A stretch of DNA of 64,000 nucleotides, from positions 35,188 through 99,187 of the forward strand of contig NZ_BILX01000022.1 in NCBI RefSeq assembly GCF_004000785.1. The letters run 5' to 3'. Under the pieces are notes generated by a model. That model did no database searches. It worked only from the letters and a program-made list of their open reading frames with translations, and had not been told where the DNA came from. Shown one piece after another: positions 16,122 through 25,204 of the stretch. Position 1 is the stretch's first letter. Every line of letters starts with the position of its first letter. The translations under genes and the position numbers were made by a program. Source of the DNA: Paenibacillus ehimensis NBRC 15659. Its GTDB lineage: Bacteria; Bacillota; Bacilli; Paenibacillales; NBRC-103111.

Positions 16122-17255
16122 TTAGTTTCGGCTGGATACCGTTTCCAACGCTTTGTGCGCAGGCACATAATCGTAATTCAGATCTTTTGCTACCGCTTCG
16201 TACGTGATGGCGCCGCCTGCCGTGGTGAGACCTTTGGTCAAGGCCGGGCTGTCTGCGATCGCTTGCTTCACGCCTTTTCCTGCGATTTGCAGCGCATACG
16301 GAATCGTCACGTTCGTCAGTGCGATGGTGGAGGTGTTCGGAACCGCCCCCGGCATATTGGCTACCGCATAATGGACCACGCCGTGCTTGACATACGTAGG
16401 CGCATCGTGGGTCGTGATGCGGTCAACCGTGGCGAAGATGCCGCCCTGATCGATCGCGACATCGACAACGACGGAGCCTGGCGACATGCTGCGCACCATA
16501 TCTTCGCTAACCAGCTTAGGCGCTTTGGCCCCTGGAATGAGCACCGCTCCGATGACGAGATCGGATTGACGGACCGCTTCGGCAATGTTATAAGGATTGG
16601 ACATCAGCGTCTGAATTTGCGGACCGAATTGGTCGTCAAGCTGACGGAGCCGGTCTGCGCTCAAATCGATCACCGTCACATCCGCGCCTAAGCCGACAGC
16701 GATTTTGGCCGCGTTCGTGCCGACTACGCCGCCGCCGATGACCGTGACTTTCGCCCGCTGTACTCCGGGGACGCCCGCAAGCAGCACGCCTTTTCCGCCA
16801 TAAGGCTTCTCCAGGAACTGCGCTCCGATTTGCGTCGCCATCCGGCCGGCAACTTCGCTCATCGGAGTCAAAAGCGGCAGCGTACGGTTGACTTCAACCG
16901 TTTCGTAAGCAATGGAAACGACACCTGATTTCGTCAAGGCCGCGGCCAATTCCGCATCGGCGGCCAAGTGCAGGTAGGTGAACAAGATCAAGCCTTCCCG
17001 GAAATAACCGTATTCGGAAGCAAGAGGTTCTTTGACCTTCATGATCATTTGGGATTTTTCCCAAACCTCTTGTGCGGCATCGGCCATCAGGGCTCCGGCT
17101 GCTGCATATTGCTCGTCCGTGAAGCCGCTGCCAAGGCCTGCTCCTTTTTCAATATACACGCTATGGCCCGCCTGTACAACGGTGGATACGCCCGCAGGCG
17201 TAATGGCTACGCGGTTTTCATTGTTTTTAATTTCTTTGGGTACGCCGATAATCAT
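16122..17255 (-). CDS. ald: Alanine dehydrogenase
   Basis: NAD-dependent oxidative deamination of L-alanine to pyruvate and ammonia. The sequence is typical from the first residue ([22 protein letters not shown]) through the substrate site [10 protein letters not shown], the YLHLA catalytic His, [24 protein letters not shown] for NAD, and [13 protein letters not shown] near the end. With the ATG at 17255, nine bases after GAGGGAG, it is 377 residues, exactly the usual size. A longer open frame up to 17456 is rejected because it crosses the promoter. The adjacent permease and AdeR-like regulator make an alanine-use module. Confidence 0.96.
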   Translation of the reverse strand: MIIGVPKEIKNNENRVAITPAGVSTVVQAGHSVYIEKGAGLGSGFTDEQYAAAGALMADAAQEVWEKSQMIMKVKEPLASEYGYFREGLILFTYLHLAADAELAAALTKSGVVSIAYETVEVNRTLPLLTPMSEVAGRMATQIGAQFLEKPYGGKGVLLAGVPGVQRAKVTVIGGGVVGTNAAKIAVGLGADVTVIDLSADRLRQLDDQFGPQIQTLMSNPYNIAEAVRQSDLVIGAVLIPGAKAPKLVSEDMVRSMSPGSVVVDVAIDQGGIFATVDRITTHDAPTYVKHGVVHYAVANMPGAVPNTSTIALTNVTIPYALQIAGKGVKQAIADSPALTKGLTTAGGAITYEAVAKDLNYDYVPAHKALETVSSRN

Positions 17256-17302
17256 TATTGCCATCTCCCTCGATAATGTGGTTGGATCGTTTCGGTAAGC
17301 TG

Positions 17303-17380
17303 AGTATATCGAACAAATCCGGCGGTTTTCTTCGTGAAACGAGCTGAAAAGAATTGGATGCGTTTGTGTTTTTTCACAAA
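17303..17380 (-). promoter_or_regulatory. ald promoter region with candidate AdeR inverted repeat
   Basis: On the minus strand TATACT (17308-17303) is a good -10 without a matching -35, as expected for an activated promoter. TTTGTG (17363-17368) and CACAAA (17375-17380) form an inverted repeat with a six-base spacer, 54-71 bases upstream of that -10, a plausible activator position. A cre-like CGTAAGCGTTTTCG (17382-17395, 12/14) follows. Binding by AdeR is inferred from B. subtilis, where AdeR activates ald. Confidence 0.4.
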
Positions 17381-17517
17381 ACGTAAGCGTTTTCGCAGGT
17401 GGGACGGGCACGTTTGTGCAAAGTAACAAATCGGCGCAATCATTTTTGAGTAACAAGACAAATGCAGACGGGAACGAGTGTGCTACGATTTAGACATCAA
17501 TTCGTCACAAAAGCGAA

Positions 17518-17560
17518 TGTAAGCGCATACCGTGTGCCGCGTGCAAGTTTTTGGTAAAAT
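17518..17560 (+). promoter_or_regulatory. Candidate promoter for the amino-acid permease
   Basis: TGGTAAAAT (17552-17560) reads as an extended -10. TGTAAGCGCATACC (17518-17531) matches the cre consensus at 12 of 14. A leader of roughly 140 bases follows, with no riboswitch I can identify. Confidence 0.35.
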
Positions 17561-17707
17561 AGTAAGCACAGTCGTTTTCGCCGGGGCGAATCGGCTTGCG
17601 GCAGATTCATAAGGAGGGAAGCAACAGACAGAAGCAAGTCTCTATCCTTAAAGGCAAGAAGTTATGCACGTATAAGCCTGGAAACTAACTATCGGAGGAG
17701 ATTTTTT

Positions 17708-19120
17708 GTGAAAAACAACAATGAATTGAAACGGGGACTGGAGCAAAAGCACATTACATTAATGTCGCTTGGCGCAGCAATCGGCGTCGGCTTGTTTTTG
17801 GGCTCCGCATCGGCAATCAAGGTGGCCGGTCCTGCGATTCTGATCGGATACATGATCGGCGGGCTTGCGATGTTCTTCATCATGCGGGCACTGGGGGAGA
17901 TGGCCGTTCAGAAGCCGGTGGCGGGCTCGTTCAGCCGTTACGCTCGAGACTACATGAGCCCTGTGTTCGGCTTCTTGACCGGATGGAACTATTGGTTTAT
18001 CTGGGTCGTGACGTGCATGGCCGAAATTACCGCCGTCGGGATTTATATGGAGTACTGGTTCCCGGGCATTCCGAGATGGATTTGGGCATTGGCCGCGCTG
18101 GTCATCATGAGTCTGGTCAACCTGATTGCCGTCCGAGCGTACGGCGAGCTGGAATTTTGGTTTGCGCTCATTAAAATCATCACCATCATCTTCATGATCG
18201 TGGTCGGCGTCGGCATGATCGTATTCGGTCTGGGGAACGGGGGCGTCGCGGTCGGAATCAGCAACTTGTGGAGCCACGGAGGTTTCTTTGCAAATGGCTG
18301 GTCGGGTGTGCTGCTTGCGATGCAAATGATCATGTTCGCTTATCTTGGAATCGAGATGATCGGAGTAACGGCGGGGGAAGTCAAAGACCCAGCGAAAGCG
18401 CTCACACGGGCGATTGACAACGTATTCTGGCGCATTCTCATTTTCTATGTCGGCGCGCTGTTCGTCATCATGTCGATTTATCCGTGGACGGAAATCGGTC
18501 TCAAAGGCAGCCCGTTCGTCATGACCTTCGAGAAGCTGGGCATTCCTTACGCCGCCGGCATCATCAACTTCGTCGTGCTGACCGCCGCGCTTTCGTCCTG
18601 CAACAGCGGCATTTTCAGCAACGGCCGCATGCTGTACAATTTGGCGCAGCAAGGGGAGGCGCCCGCAAGCTTCGAGAAGCTGTCCCGTTCGGGCGTACCG
18701 TCCCGCGCGATTATTGTCTCTGCTTTCTTCCTGCTGATCGGCGTCGTGCTCAACTACATCGTTCCGGAAAAAGCGTTCACCATGGTGACCAGTATCGCTA
18801 CGTTTGCTGTCATTTGGGTGTGGGCTGTCATATTGATCTCGCAAATCCGCTTCCGCAAGAAGCTTTCGGCCGATCAAGCCTCCAAATTGATCTACAAAAT
18901 GCCGTTTGCGCCTTACAGCTCTTACGTCGTTCTCGCATTCCTTGTGTTCGTGGTTGGGATTATGGCTTACACCCCGGATACCCGGATTGCGCTGGTGGTC
19001 GGTCCGATCTGGTATGCGATCCTGCTCGTGGTTTATTTCGTGAAAAAGAAAAAAAGCGCCTCTCCGGCCGGATCGAACGGCATGGAGAGACGCGTAGACG
19101 ACGGTGCCACACAGGTATAG
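17708..19120 (+). CDS. Amino-acid permease (APC superfamily), likely for alanine
   Basis: A 470-residue transporter with 12 predicted helices of the amino-acid transporter (AAT) group. The N-terminus LKRGLEQKHITLMSLGAAIGVGLFLGSASAIKVAGPA is the substrate-binding helix 1 of this group, and RALGEMAVQKPVAGSFSRYA is the conserved helix 2-3 region. Start is GTG with CGGAGGAG upstream. The group includes transporters for proline, D-alanine/glycine and asparagine; alanine is suggested only by ald, alr and the AdeR-like gene beside it. It is convergent with that regulator, 19 bases between stops. Confidence 0.88.
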   Translation: MKNNNELKRGLEQKHITLMSLGAAIGVGLFLGSASAIKVAGPAILIGYMIGGLAMFFIMRALGEMAVQKPVAGSFSRYARDYMSPVFGFLTGWNYWFIWVVTCMAEITAVGIYMEYWFPGIPRWIWALAALVIMSLVNLIAVRAYGELEFWFALIKIITIIFMIVVGVGMIVFGLGNGGVAVGISNLWSHGGFFANGWSGVLLAMQMIMFAYLGIEMIGVTAGEVKDPAKALTRAIDNVFWRILIFYVGALFVIMSIYPWTEIGLKGSPFVMTFEKLGIPYAAGIINFVVLTAALSSCNSGIFSNGRMLYNLAQQGEAPASFEKLSRSGVPSRAIIVSAFFLLIGVVLNYIVPEKAFTMVTSIATFAVIWVWAVILISQIRFRKKLSADQASKLIYKMPFAPYSSYVVLAFLVFVVGIMAYTPDTRIALVVGPIWYAILLVVYFVKKKKSASPAGSNGMERRVDDGATQV

Positions 19121-19139
19121 TCAAAGGGATACGAATGGA

Positions 19140-20372
19140 TCAGGAGGACATGAGCTTATTGGTCTTTAGATCAATGTAAAGCGCAACCTTCTGATCCATG
19201 CTTTTTAAGTCGATCTCGCCGATTTCGGCAATCCGGGACAAGCGGTAGTTCATCGTATTGGTGTGGATATGAAGCGCGGCAGCGGCCTCCTTGGCGTTGC
19301 TGTCGTGCGTCAGAAACGTCTCCAGCGTATCCAGCAGATTCGTATGATGGTCGCGGTCATACTCTTTAAGCCGCTGCAAGTGGCGGTTCACCATCCGGTG
19401 GGACTGCTTGTATTCATAAATAGGGGGCAGAAACCGGTAAAAGCCCAGATCTTCGTAGTGGTGAATTTTCGTTTGATTCGGGAACAGCTTCTTCAGCCGC
19501 AACAGCGTGAGCGCTTCGCGGTAGCTCGTCTCGACCTTGCCGTATTCTTCGTACAGAGAGCCGCAGGCTGCGGCCATCGCGGATACGCGAAACCGATCCT
19601 GCATCTGCTTGGCAAAATGATTGATAAAGCTGCTGGCATGCTCTTTCCAGGACGTCGATTCGGAAGGGGAAGCGAGCAGGATGAAGTGGTGGTGATCCGC
19701 CGCATGGCATACGACGGAGATGCGCTGCGTCACCGACATCAAATAGCGGATTTGCTGGAGCCGATGATCATCGATCGATTCGGGAAATTCGAACACCATG
19801 ACGTAAAAAGCGGGGGGCAGCGTCAAATGGATTTGAGCCGCTTTGTCCCGGACCGCCGCTTCGGTAGTCAGGTGCCCCGTAAGCAGCTGCCAGAAAAACT
19901 CCTGATAGCCTTCCTCCTGCTTGCGTTTGCGCGTTTGAATCTGCAGCAGCTTTTGTTTGGCCGTTTGCGCGGCCTTTTTTAATTGCTGCATGCCGTTATC
20001 GTCGATGGGCTGCTCTACCTCAAGCGCCCATATATATCCGAGAACTTCCTCATCTTTGCGAATGGCGACGGCAACGCGGTCCCCGAGACCGATATCCGTA
20101 ATGGAAGCGATCCGGACCGGTTCGTCGGACTTCATGAGCTGCGGAATAACCCCTTGCCTCCATAAGCTTTGCACAACCTTCTCGGGCACCCGCCGGCCGA
20201 TAATGGTCGCGATGCGGGCTTCGTCCGTCTGCCGGTCGTGCGCGCTATAGGCGACAAGCCGATGGTTGGCGTCTTCAATCGTAACCGGGCAGCGAAGCAC
20301 CTCGCTGATGGTTTCGGCTAACGTTTCCAGACTGTCGAAATGCTGATCGAAGGGCCCTTTTTCGGCGGTCAT
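19140..20372 (-). CDS. adeR: PucR-family regulator, probable AdeR
   Basis: A 410-residue activator of the PucR/CdaR type. The N-terminal two-thirds carries a GAF-like sensor region (SEVLRCPVTIEDANHRLVAYSAH near 24-46). The C-terminus has the PucR helix-turn-helix: LDTLETFLTHDSNAKEAAAALHIHTNTMNYRLSRIAEI. The ATG follows AAAGGAGAAATGAAGC. In B. subtilis the related AdeR activates ald in response to alanine, and this copy sits one gene from ald, so the symbol is given by synteny and domain form, not by alignment. Confidence 0.75.
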   Translation of the reverse strand: MTAEKGPFDQHFDSLETLAETISEVLRCPVTIEDANHRLVAYSAHDRQTDEARIATIIGRRVPEKVVQSLWRQGVIPQLMKSDEPVRIASITDIGLGDRVAVAIRKDEEVLGYIWALEVEQPIDDNGMQQLKKAAQTAKQKLLQIQTRKRKQEEGYQEFFWQLLTGHLTTEAAVRDKAAQIHLTLPPAFYVMVFEFPESIDDHRLQQIRYLMSVTQRISVVCHAADHHHFILLASPSESTSWKEHASSFINHFAKQMQDRFRVSAMAAACGSLYEEYGKVETSYREALTLLRLKKLFPNQTKIHHYEDLGFYRFLPPIYEYKQSHRMVNRHLQRLKEYDRDHHTNLLDTLETFLTHDSNAKEAAAALHIHTNTMNYRLSRIAEIGEIDLKSMDQKVALYIDLKTNKLMSS

Positions 20373-20485
20373 GCTTCATTTCTCCTTTTTAAAGTTTCGG
20401 GTGGCAGCGGTACCATTTTAACTATAAACAAATTTTTTTGTCATGGGAATCCCCCGGAGGGGATCAAAATTTAACTGCATCGTGA

Positions 20486-20491
20486 TATAAT
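20486..20491 (+). promoter_or_regulatory. -10 element before the NhaC-type antiporter gene
   Basis: A perfect TATAAT lies 35 bases before the ATG at 20527. No convincing -35 is visible. Confidence 0.35.
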
Positions 20492-20526
20492 GGACGAACA
20501 CCTATTCTCATGGAAAGGGATTTACT

Positions 20527-21846
20527 ATGTCGCTTCGTCAGCTTGTAATCATTGTAGGAATTACCGTGCTTGGCATCGCTGCGGCCTATATGGCGCAAAT
20601 TCCGGTCGTGTTCGGCTTTTCGGCAGGGCTGCTGGCTCTTATTTTGATTTCGCTCCGCAGCGGAATTGGAGGAAAAGAGCTTGGTGCCGGGATCCTGGAA
20701 GGGGTTCGCCGCACTAAGGAAGTCGTCTGGCTTCTTCTGCTTGTCGGCATGATTCTGCCTTGTTGGGCGATCAGCGGGACGTTGGACGAGCTGATTCAAT
20801 GGGCGCTTGCCGTCGTGCAGCCGCAGTATGCGCTGACCTTTTCGTTTCTGATCTGCGCGTCCGTATCCATGATTCTCGGGACCTCGACGGGTACGCTAAG
20901 CGCGGTCGGCGTTCCGCTCATCGGCATGGCGATCCATGTGGGCGTTCCGCTGCCGTACGTCGCCGGGGCTGTTGTCTCCGGCATCTTTGTCGGCGACCGG
21001 ACGTCGCCTTTTTCCAGCGCGCATCAGTTGATCGCGGCTTCGACCGAAACGTCCATCCCGCTGCAGTGGCGGGCGATGGCTCCGACCTCGGCGCTTGCCG
21101 TGCTCGTCTCGCTGGCCTTTTACGGATGGCTTGATCTGCGGACGGCGAAGAGTCCGGTAGAGCCGCCGGCCAGCCTCATACCTTCCGATCTGGGAGAATC
21201 GCTCGTGCTGCTGATCCCGATTCTCGTCCTTCTCGGTTCGATCGTGCTGCGGCTGAAGACGAAATACGGATTTCTGCTCTCCATTGCCGCCGCTATTATT
21301 GTAGGAAGCCTGCAAAAAGGGGTGGGGCCGGCCGCTTGGCTGCAAGCGATGTGGAGCGGGGCGGAGCATTCGATTGTTGAAGGCAAGGGATTGCTGAGCA
21401 TGGTCAGTCTCGTCTCGCTTATTGTGCTGGCCGGGGCGTTCAACGGCATTCTGGAACGGTCGAACATGATCGGCGCGTACATCGAGCGGATGATGGGGGA
21501 CTTGCCTTCGCTCGCTTCCGCCACATGGCGTACGGGAGCGTTCGGCTTCGTCCTTTGTCTGATTTCCTGCACGCAGACGCTGCCGATTATCATGTCCGGC
21601 CGCAACATTTTGCCCCTATGGAGCCGCCGGTTCAGCTCTGCGCACCTTTCGCGCGTCATCGCCGATACGAGCGCCGTGCTGGCCGCCGCCGTACCGTGGA
21701 ATTTGCTGGCCGTGCTGTGCAGTACGTTTGTCGGAGTGCCGGTGGAGCAGTATTTGCCATTTGCGATTTTTTTGTGGAGCCTGCCGCTTTGCACTTATTT
21801 ATATTCCGGTTATCTGGATCGTGCGAAAGTCCGCGTTCAAGCCTGA
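20527..21846 (+). CDS. NhaC-family Na+/H+ antiporter-like transporter
   Basis: A 439-residue membrane protein with about 11 helices. The signature region GTSTGTLSAVGVPLIGMA (near 119-136) and GIFVGDRTSPFSSAHQLIAAST (near 153-174) are typical of NhaC/MleN transporters, which exchange Na+ or organic acids for protons. GAAAGGGA precedes the ATG. Some relatives move malate-lactate or amino acids rather than only Na+, so the substrate is open. It is monocistronic: the terminator hairpin contains its own stop codon. Confidence 0.85.
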   Translation: MSLRQLVIIVGITVLGIAAAYMAQIPVVFGFSAGLLALILISLRSGIGGKELGAGILEGVRRTKEVVWLLLLVGMILPCWAISGTLDELIQWALAVVQPQYALTFSFLICASVSMILGTSTGTLSAVGVPLIGMAIHVGVPLPYVAGAVVSGIFVGDRTSPFSSAHQLIAASTETSIPLQWRAMAPTSALAVLVSLAFYGWLDLRTAKSPVEPPASLIPSDLGESLVLLIPILVLLGSIVLRLKTKYGFLLSIAAAIIVGSLQKGVGPAAWLQAMWSGAEHSIVEGKGLLSMVSLVSLIVLAGAFNGILERSNMIGAYIERMMGDLPSLASATWRTGAFGFVLCLISCTQTLPIIMSGRNILPLWSRRFSSAHLSRVIADTSAVLAAAVPWNLLAVLCSTFVGVPVEQYLPFAIFLWSLPLCTYLYSGYLDRAKVRVQA

Positions 21847-21864
21847 GACATCAGGCTTTTTGTT
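21839..21864 (+). terminator. Terminator overlapping the NhaC stop codon
   Basis: AAGCCTGA (21839-21846) pairs perfectly with TCAGGCTT (21851-21858) around GACA and is followed by a T run. The left arm contains the TGA stop. Confidence 0.9.
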
Positions 21865-22316
21865 TATAAATCCTGCGAGAGACGCACCATATCGATGACC
21901 TGCATTCCGTTCTCATAAATCGGCTCCTCATAATGCCGGATGAAAAAGTCTCTGTCGATCCAGGTCATGCGGAAGCCGCATTTCTGATACAGCGCGAGCT
22001 GACCGATGCTTGAATTGCCGGTGCCGATTTCTATCGTTTTGTAGCCTAGCTGTCTCGCGGTCTCAATCGCGTGGTTCACCAGCTTTTTACCTATGCCTTG
22101 GCCTTGGTGGCGCTCGTCAACGGCAATATTGACGATTTCCACCGTGTCGGGTCTGGTAGGCAGAAGAACGTATACCCCGAGAATGAATTTCCCCGCTTGG
22201 GCGACATAGCATTGGCCTCTTTCAATATATTCTTCAACCAGCCTCGGGGAAGGGTCGGCTAATAACAGCAAATCCATTGGAGGCTGTTCATGGGATGCCA
22301 GTTTTACAATTTCCAT
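21864..22316 (-). CDS. GNAT family N-acetyltransferase
   Basis: A 150-residue acetyltransferase. The acetyl-CoA motif VDERHQGQGIGKKLVNHAIETARQLG (about 68-93) fits R/Q-x-x-G-x-G/A, followed by LALYQKCGFRM. AGGAGTGATCGT precedes the ATG. The substrate is unknown. It is convergent with the NhaC-type gene and its coding region begins right at that gene's terminator. Confidence 0.88.
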   Translation of the reverse strand: MEIVKLASHEQPPMDLLLLADPSPRLVEEYIERGQCYVAQAGKFILGVYVLLPTRPDTVEIVNIAVDERHQGQGIGKKLVNHAIETARQLGYKTIEIGTGNSSIGQLALYQKCGFRMTWIDRDFFIRHYEEPIYENGMQVIDMVRLSQDL

Positions 22317-22404
22317 ACGATCACTCCTAGAAAGTTAAAAAATAGCAGTTTCTTCACATAAACAATTCGGTAAGCTTCTGCCCGGTTCCTTCTTTTTGCT
22401 CATA

Positions 22405-22435
22405 ATTGGTTGAAAGCATCCGCATACTAACCAAT
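22405..22435. promoter_or_regulatory. Inverted repeat between GNAT and MBL genes
   Basis: ATTGGTT (22405-22411) and AACCAAT (22429-22435) are perfect 7-base arms 17 bases apart, ending 31 bases before the MBL start. The divergent position suits an operator; no candidate regulator lies next to it. Confidence 0.35.
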
Positions 22436-22466
22436 AAACATGGCTCATGAGGCAAAAGGAGAACTT

Positions 22467-23339
22467 ATGACGGGACCGAATACGGATCGAAAAATGGAAA
22501 ATACATTGGAGCACCGGTATATTCCGATCACTTCCGTCAACAGCGGAGCATTGCAGACGGTGGCGGAGCGGGTCTCTTGCTTGACAATTCAAGTGGTTAA
22601 CGTATGCTTCATCGGGAACCGCGAACCGGTCGACGGATGGGTCCTCGTTGATGCGGGAATGCCGGAGTCGGCCGGGACGATCCAACAAGCCGTTCGGGAG
22701 CAATTCGGAGAACACAGCAAACCGAAGGCGATCGTGCTGACTCACGGTCATTTCGACCATGTGGGCGCCGCTGTCGAGCTGGCGGAGGCCTGGGAGGTAC
22801 CGGTATACGCCCACGAGCTGGAGCTGCCGTATGTAACCGGGCGGCAAAGCTACCCGGACCCCGACGCGTCCGTTGAAGGGGGGCTGCTCGCCAAGCTGTC
22901 CCCCTTATTTCCAAACGAGCCGGTCAATTTGGGCAAGCATGTCCGGGCGCTTCCCTCCGACGGCACCGTTCCGGGACTGCCGGAGTGGCGTTGGATATCT
23001 ACGCCAGGTCATTCGCCGGGCCATGTGTCGCTGTTCCGGGAGGACGACCGCACGCTGATCGCCGGCGACGCTTTCGTCACGGTACGGCAGGATTCCTTGT
23101 TTAAGGTTGTTTTGCAATATGAAGAGATTTGTGGCCCGCCCCGCTATTTTACGACAGATTGGAAGGCGGCCAAGGAATCCGTGCAGAGACTGGAGGCGTT
23201 GAAGCCCGCGGCCGCCGTAACGGGGCACGGGGTGCCGGTCTTCGGCGACGAGCTTGCCCAAGGGCTCGCCAAGCTGGCCGGACAATTCGACCATCTGGCG
23301 GTTCCGGATTACGGACGCTATGTCGACCGTACGCATTAG
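22467..23339 (+). CDS. MBL-fold metallo-hydrolase
   Basis: A 290-residue metallo-beta-lactamase-fold hydrolase. Metal ligands are in HGHFDH (H93, H95, D97, H98), PGHSPGHV and AGDAF. The ATG at 22467 is chosen over one at 22440 because AAAGGAG lies between them, six bases before the later ATG. Glyoxalase-II-like and lactonase-like members share this pattern, so the substrate is open. Confidence 0.88.
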   Translation: MTGPNTDRKMENTLEHRYIPITSVNSGALQTVAERVSCLTIQVVNVCFIGNREPVDGWVLVDAGMPESAGTIQQAVREQFGEHSKPKAIVLTHGHFDHVGAAVELAEAWEVPVYAHELELPYVTGRQSYPDPDASVEGGLLAKLSPLFPNEPVNLGKHVRALPSDGTVPGLPEWRWISTPGHSPGHVSLFREDDRTLIAGDAFVTVRQDSLFKVVLQYEEICGPPRYFTTDWKAAKESVQRLEALKPAAAVTGHGVPVFGDELAQGLAKLAGQFDHLAVPDYGRYVDRTH

Positions 23340-23635
23340 CGTACACATATAGCTGCAAAGATCGCATTGAACCGTCCTCAGATAAAGGAACGGCAAAGAG
23401 AAAAGCAATAGGTCTTACACTGCCTTATTTAGGATCAAGAGAGCCCATTCCCTTGCAAATTGGAATTTATTAACTTCCAAACTAGGGTGATGGGTTTATT
23501 TATTTTTTTCGGACTGACATATCGTTAAGCTGCCGTGCAGGATAGTTTAAATATAAGAGAATTCTACATTTTGAGAAACAGCGATAACTTGTAGACTGGT
23601 GTTGATACAAAAATCTATACAAAGTAGGATGAGAT
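23340..23635. other. A/T-rich intergenic stretch
   Basis: No gene is seen in these 296 bases. TTGGAA (23460-23465) and TTCCAA (23475-23480) form a short inverted repeat followed by a T-rich run, which may be a weak terminator for the MBL gene. TTGATA (23602) with a TAGGAT 17 bases later looks promoter-like but would leave almost no leader before the next start. Confidence 0.5.
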
Positions 23636-24436
23636 GTGGATTATCGCGAAGATGGAAGTGCCATATGGAAAACGATCGTTAGAAAGCTTCGTGCGGCCGG
23701 TTGTGTTTTTGCTGAGGATGAGGCCCGGTTGCTTATGTCTTCTTCAAAGAATACTGCCGAACTAGCCGAACTGGCGGATCGCAGAGTTGCTGGTTTTCCC
23801 CTTGAGCACATTATCGGATGGGCGGATTTCTGTGGTTTGCGGATTGAGTTGGATCCCGGAATTTTCGTACCCCGACAACGAACCGAGTTTTTAGTGCGAC
23901 AGGCCGTGGCGCTCACACGACCAGGAGACGTAGTCGTTGACCTGTGCTGTGGTTCTGGGGCTGTGGGCGCGGCGCTTGTCGCTTCGATGGAGTGTATCGA
24001 ATTGCACGCGGTTGATATCGACCCTGCTGCAGTACAATGCGCCCGTCGTAATATTCAGTTAGGCAAGGGCTTTGTGTATGAAGGGGATCTATACGATCCA
24101 ATACCTGTTCAACATTATAACCGCGTCAATGTTATTATAGCCAATGCCCCATACGTACCTACCGAGGCCATAAAATTCATGCCAACGGAAGCCCGCGTCC
24201 ACGAGGCAAGGATTGCGCTTGATGGAGGAGTTGATGGACTTGACGTCCAACGAAGAATAGTAGCTGAAGCTCCTCACTGGCTTACAAAGGGAGGCTTTCT
24301 GCTAGTCGAAACTAGCGAGAAGCAGGCGCCGTTGACTGCCGAACTCTTTGCTCAATACGGATTAATTCCAAAATGGGTTCGTTCCGAAGAACAGGACGCT
24401 AACGTTATCATTGGAATCCGAACAGACCAAGACTAA
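23636..24436 (+). CDS. PrmC/HemK-like N5-glutamine methyltransferase family protein
   Basis: A 266-residue SAM-dependent methyltransferase. FVPRQRTEFLVRQA (77-90) matches the PrmC pre-domain motif, VDLCCGSGAVG (101-111) binds SAM, and the active-site motif is NAPY (170-173) instead of the NPPY of true PrmC. NAPYVPT is the mark of a PrmC-related subfamily whose substrate is unknown to me. It starts at GTG with only a weak ribosome site. Codon use looks more A/T-rich and less biased than its neighbours, suggesting acquisition. Confidence 0.8.
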   Translation: MDYREDGSAIWKTIVRKLRAAGCVFAEDEARLLMSSSKNTAELAELADRRVAGFPLEHIIGWADFCGLRIELDPGIFVPRQRTEFLVRQAVALTRPGDVVVDLCCGSGAVGAALVASMECIELHAVDIDPAAVQCARRNIQLGKGFVYEGDLYDPIPVQHYNRVNVIIANAPYVPTEAIKFMPTEARVHEARIALDGGVDGLDVQRRIVAEAPHWLTKGGFLLVETSEKQAPLTAELFAQYGLIPKWVRSEEQDANVIIGIRTDQD

Positions 24437-24482
24437 GTTAAGAAGAAAGTTGCTTCACTAACGAAGTCGATAGCAGTATGAC

Positions 24483-24516
24483 GAGCAGGCTGCCGGGAAT
24501 CATTGGCAGCCTGCTC
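24483..24516. repeat. Perfect 12-bp hairpin, possible interspersed repeat
   Basis: GAGCAGGCTGCC (24483-24494) and GGCAGCCTGCTC (24505-24516) pair perfectly around a 10-base loop. No T tract follows on either strand, so it is a poor terminator. It lies in a 309-base gene-free stretch (24437-24745) and looks like a repeat-element remnant. I see nothing else there except a run of eight Gs that serves as the next ribosome site. Confidence 0.55.
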
Positions 24517-24745
24517 AACTATCTCGAATCGATGTCCTTCATTCAGGAGCAGCTTGGTCAATACGGCACCCTCGATATGATATAGTTTTCTTATTCAGGA
24601 CCATGAGTTCGCCTTAGGCCGCTGTCTTTTTGGCTTTAACCGGAAGAATGCTATGATCATCGAGTGTCTTACAAGGAATTATGTCTTTCCACGAAGAAGT
24701 TATGTAATTGGTTCGCTGACAACAGGAAGAGTGGGGGGGGAAACC

Positions 24746-25204
24746 ATGACGGAAGAAGAGGCAAAGCGGCTGCTGATGCTGCACAGTTTCTCAATTGATG
24801 AGGCGATCGACCATCCGAAAGGTCAAACCGGATTTCTGATGTCGCTGCGCCCGTACCGCGGCTTGATGGAAGAGAATTTGCATGAGGTCATGTATGCTCT
24901 GTACATCCTGCAAAAGAAGCTTGGACCGGACGCCCCGCATCTGGATCGGGATATTGTCACCGCCGTGTGGGGGATGTGCCACTTAAGCCGGGCTTGGGGC
25001 GTTCATCCGGACGGCATGCTCCGTTCCAACCGGTTGATCTCGGACGAAGAAGTGTGCCGCTTGGAGGAGTGGATCGATATGATTTCGTATGCGTTCCTGA
25101 ACCTGTTGGAAGGAAATGCGGAGGAGGCGTTCTTCGAATACTTGGAAAGCTATGGCGCATTCCGAGAGCCGAAGCTTGAAGAGGAAGGGGACTGTGATGC
25201 CTGA
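24746..25204 (+). CDS. Hypothetical protein
   Basis: A 152-residue, mostly helical acidic soluble protein (DEEVCRLEEWIDMISYAFLNLLEGNAEEAFFEYLESYG). The ATG at 24746 follows the G-rich run and AAACC; an open frame reaching back to 24653 is rejected because its upstream part has no ribosome site. I do not recognise the family. The end overlaps a 32-codon frame by eight bases, suggesting coupled translation. Confidence 0.65.
   Translation: MTEEEAKRLLMLHSFSIDEAIDHPKGQTGFLMSLRPYRGLMEENLHEVMYALYILQKKLGPDAPHLDRDIVTAVWGMCHLSRAWGVHPDGMLRSNRLISDEEVCRLEEWIDMISYAFLNLLEGNAEEAFFEYLESYGAFREPKLEEEGDCDA

Noticed and set aside
17256..17456. An upstream extension of ald giving a 444-residue protein
   Set aside because: The extra 67 residues cover the promoter and are unlike the family; the ATG at 17255 has correct ribosome-site spacing and gives the normal 377 residues.
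17561..17707. A possible riboswitch in the permease leader
   Set aside because: No glycine, lysine or T-box core elements could be identified; the leader has only short weak pairings.
17759..18877. A 372-codon frame opposite the permease
   Set aside because: The permease is strongly supported by family motifs; the opposite translation is charged, low-complexity and unrelated to anything.
23329..23344. GTACGC-ATTA-GCGTAC hairpin at the MBL stop as a terminator
   Set aside because: The stem is only 6 bp and no T tract follows.
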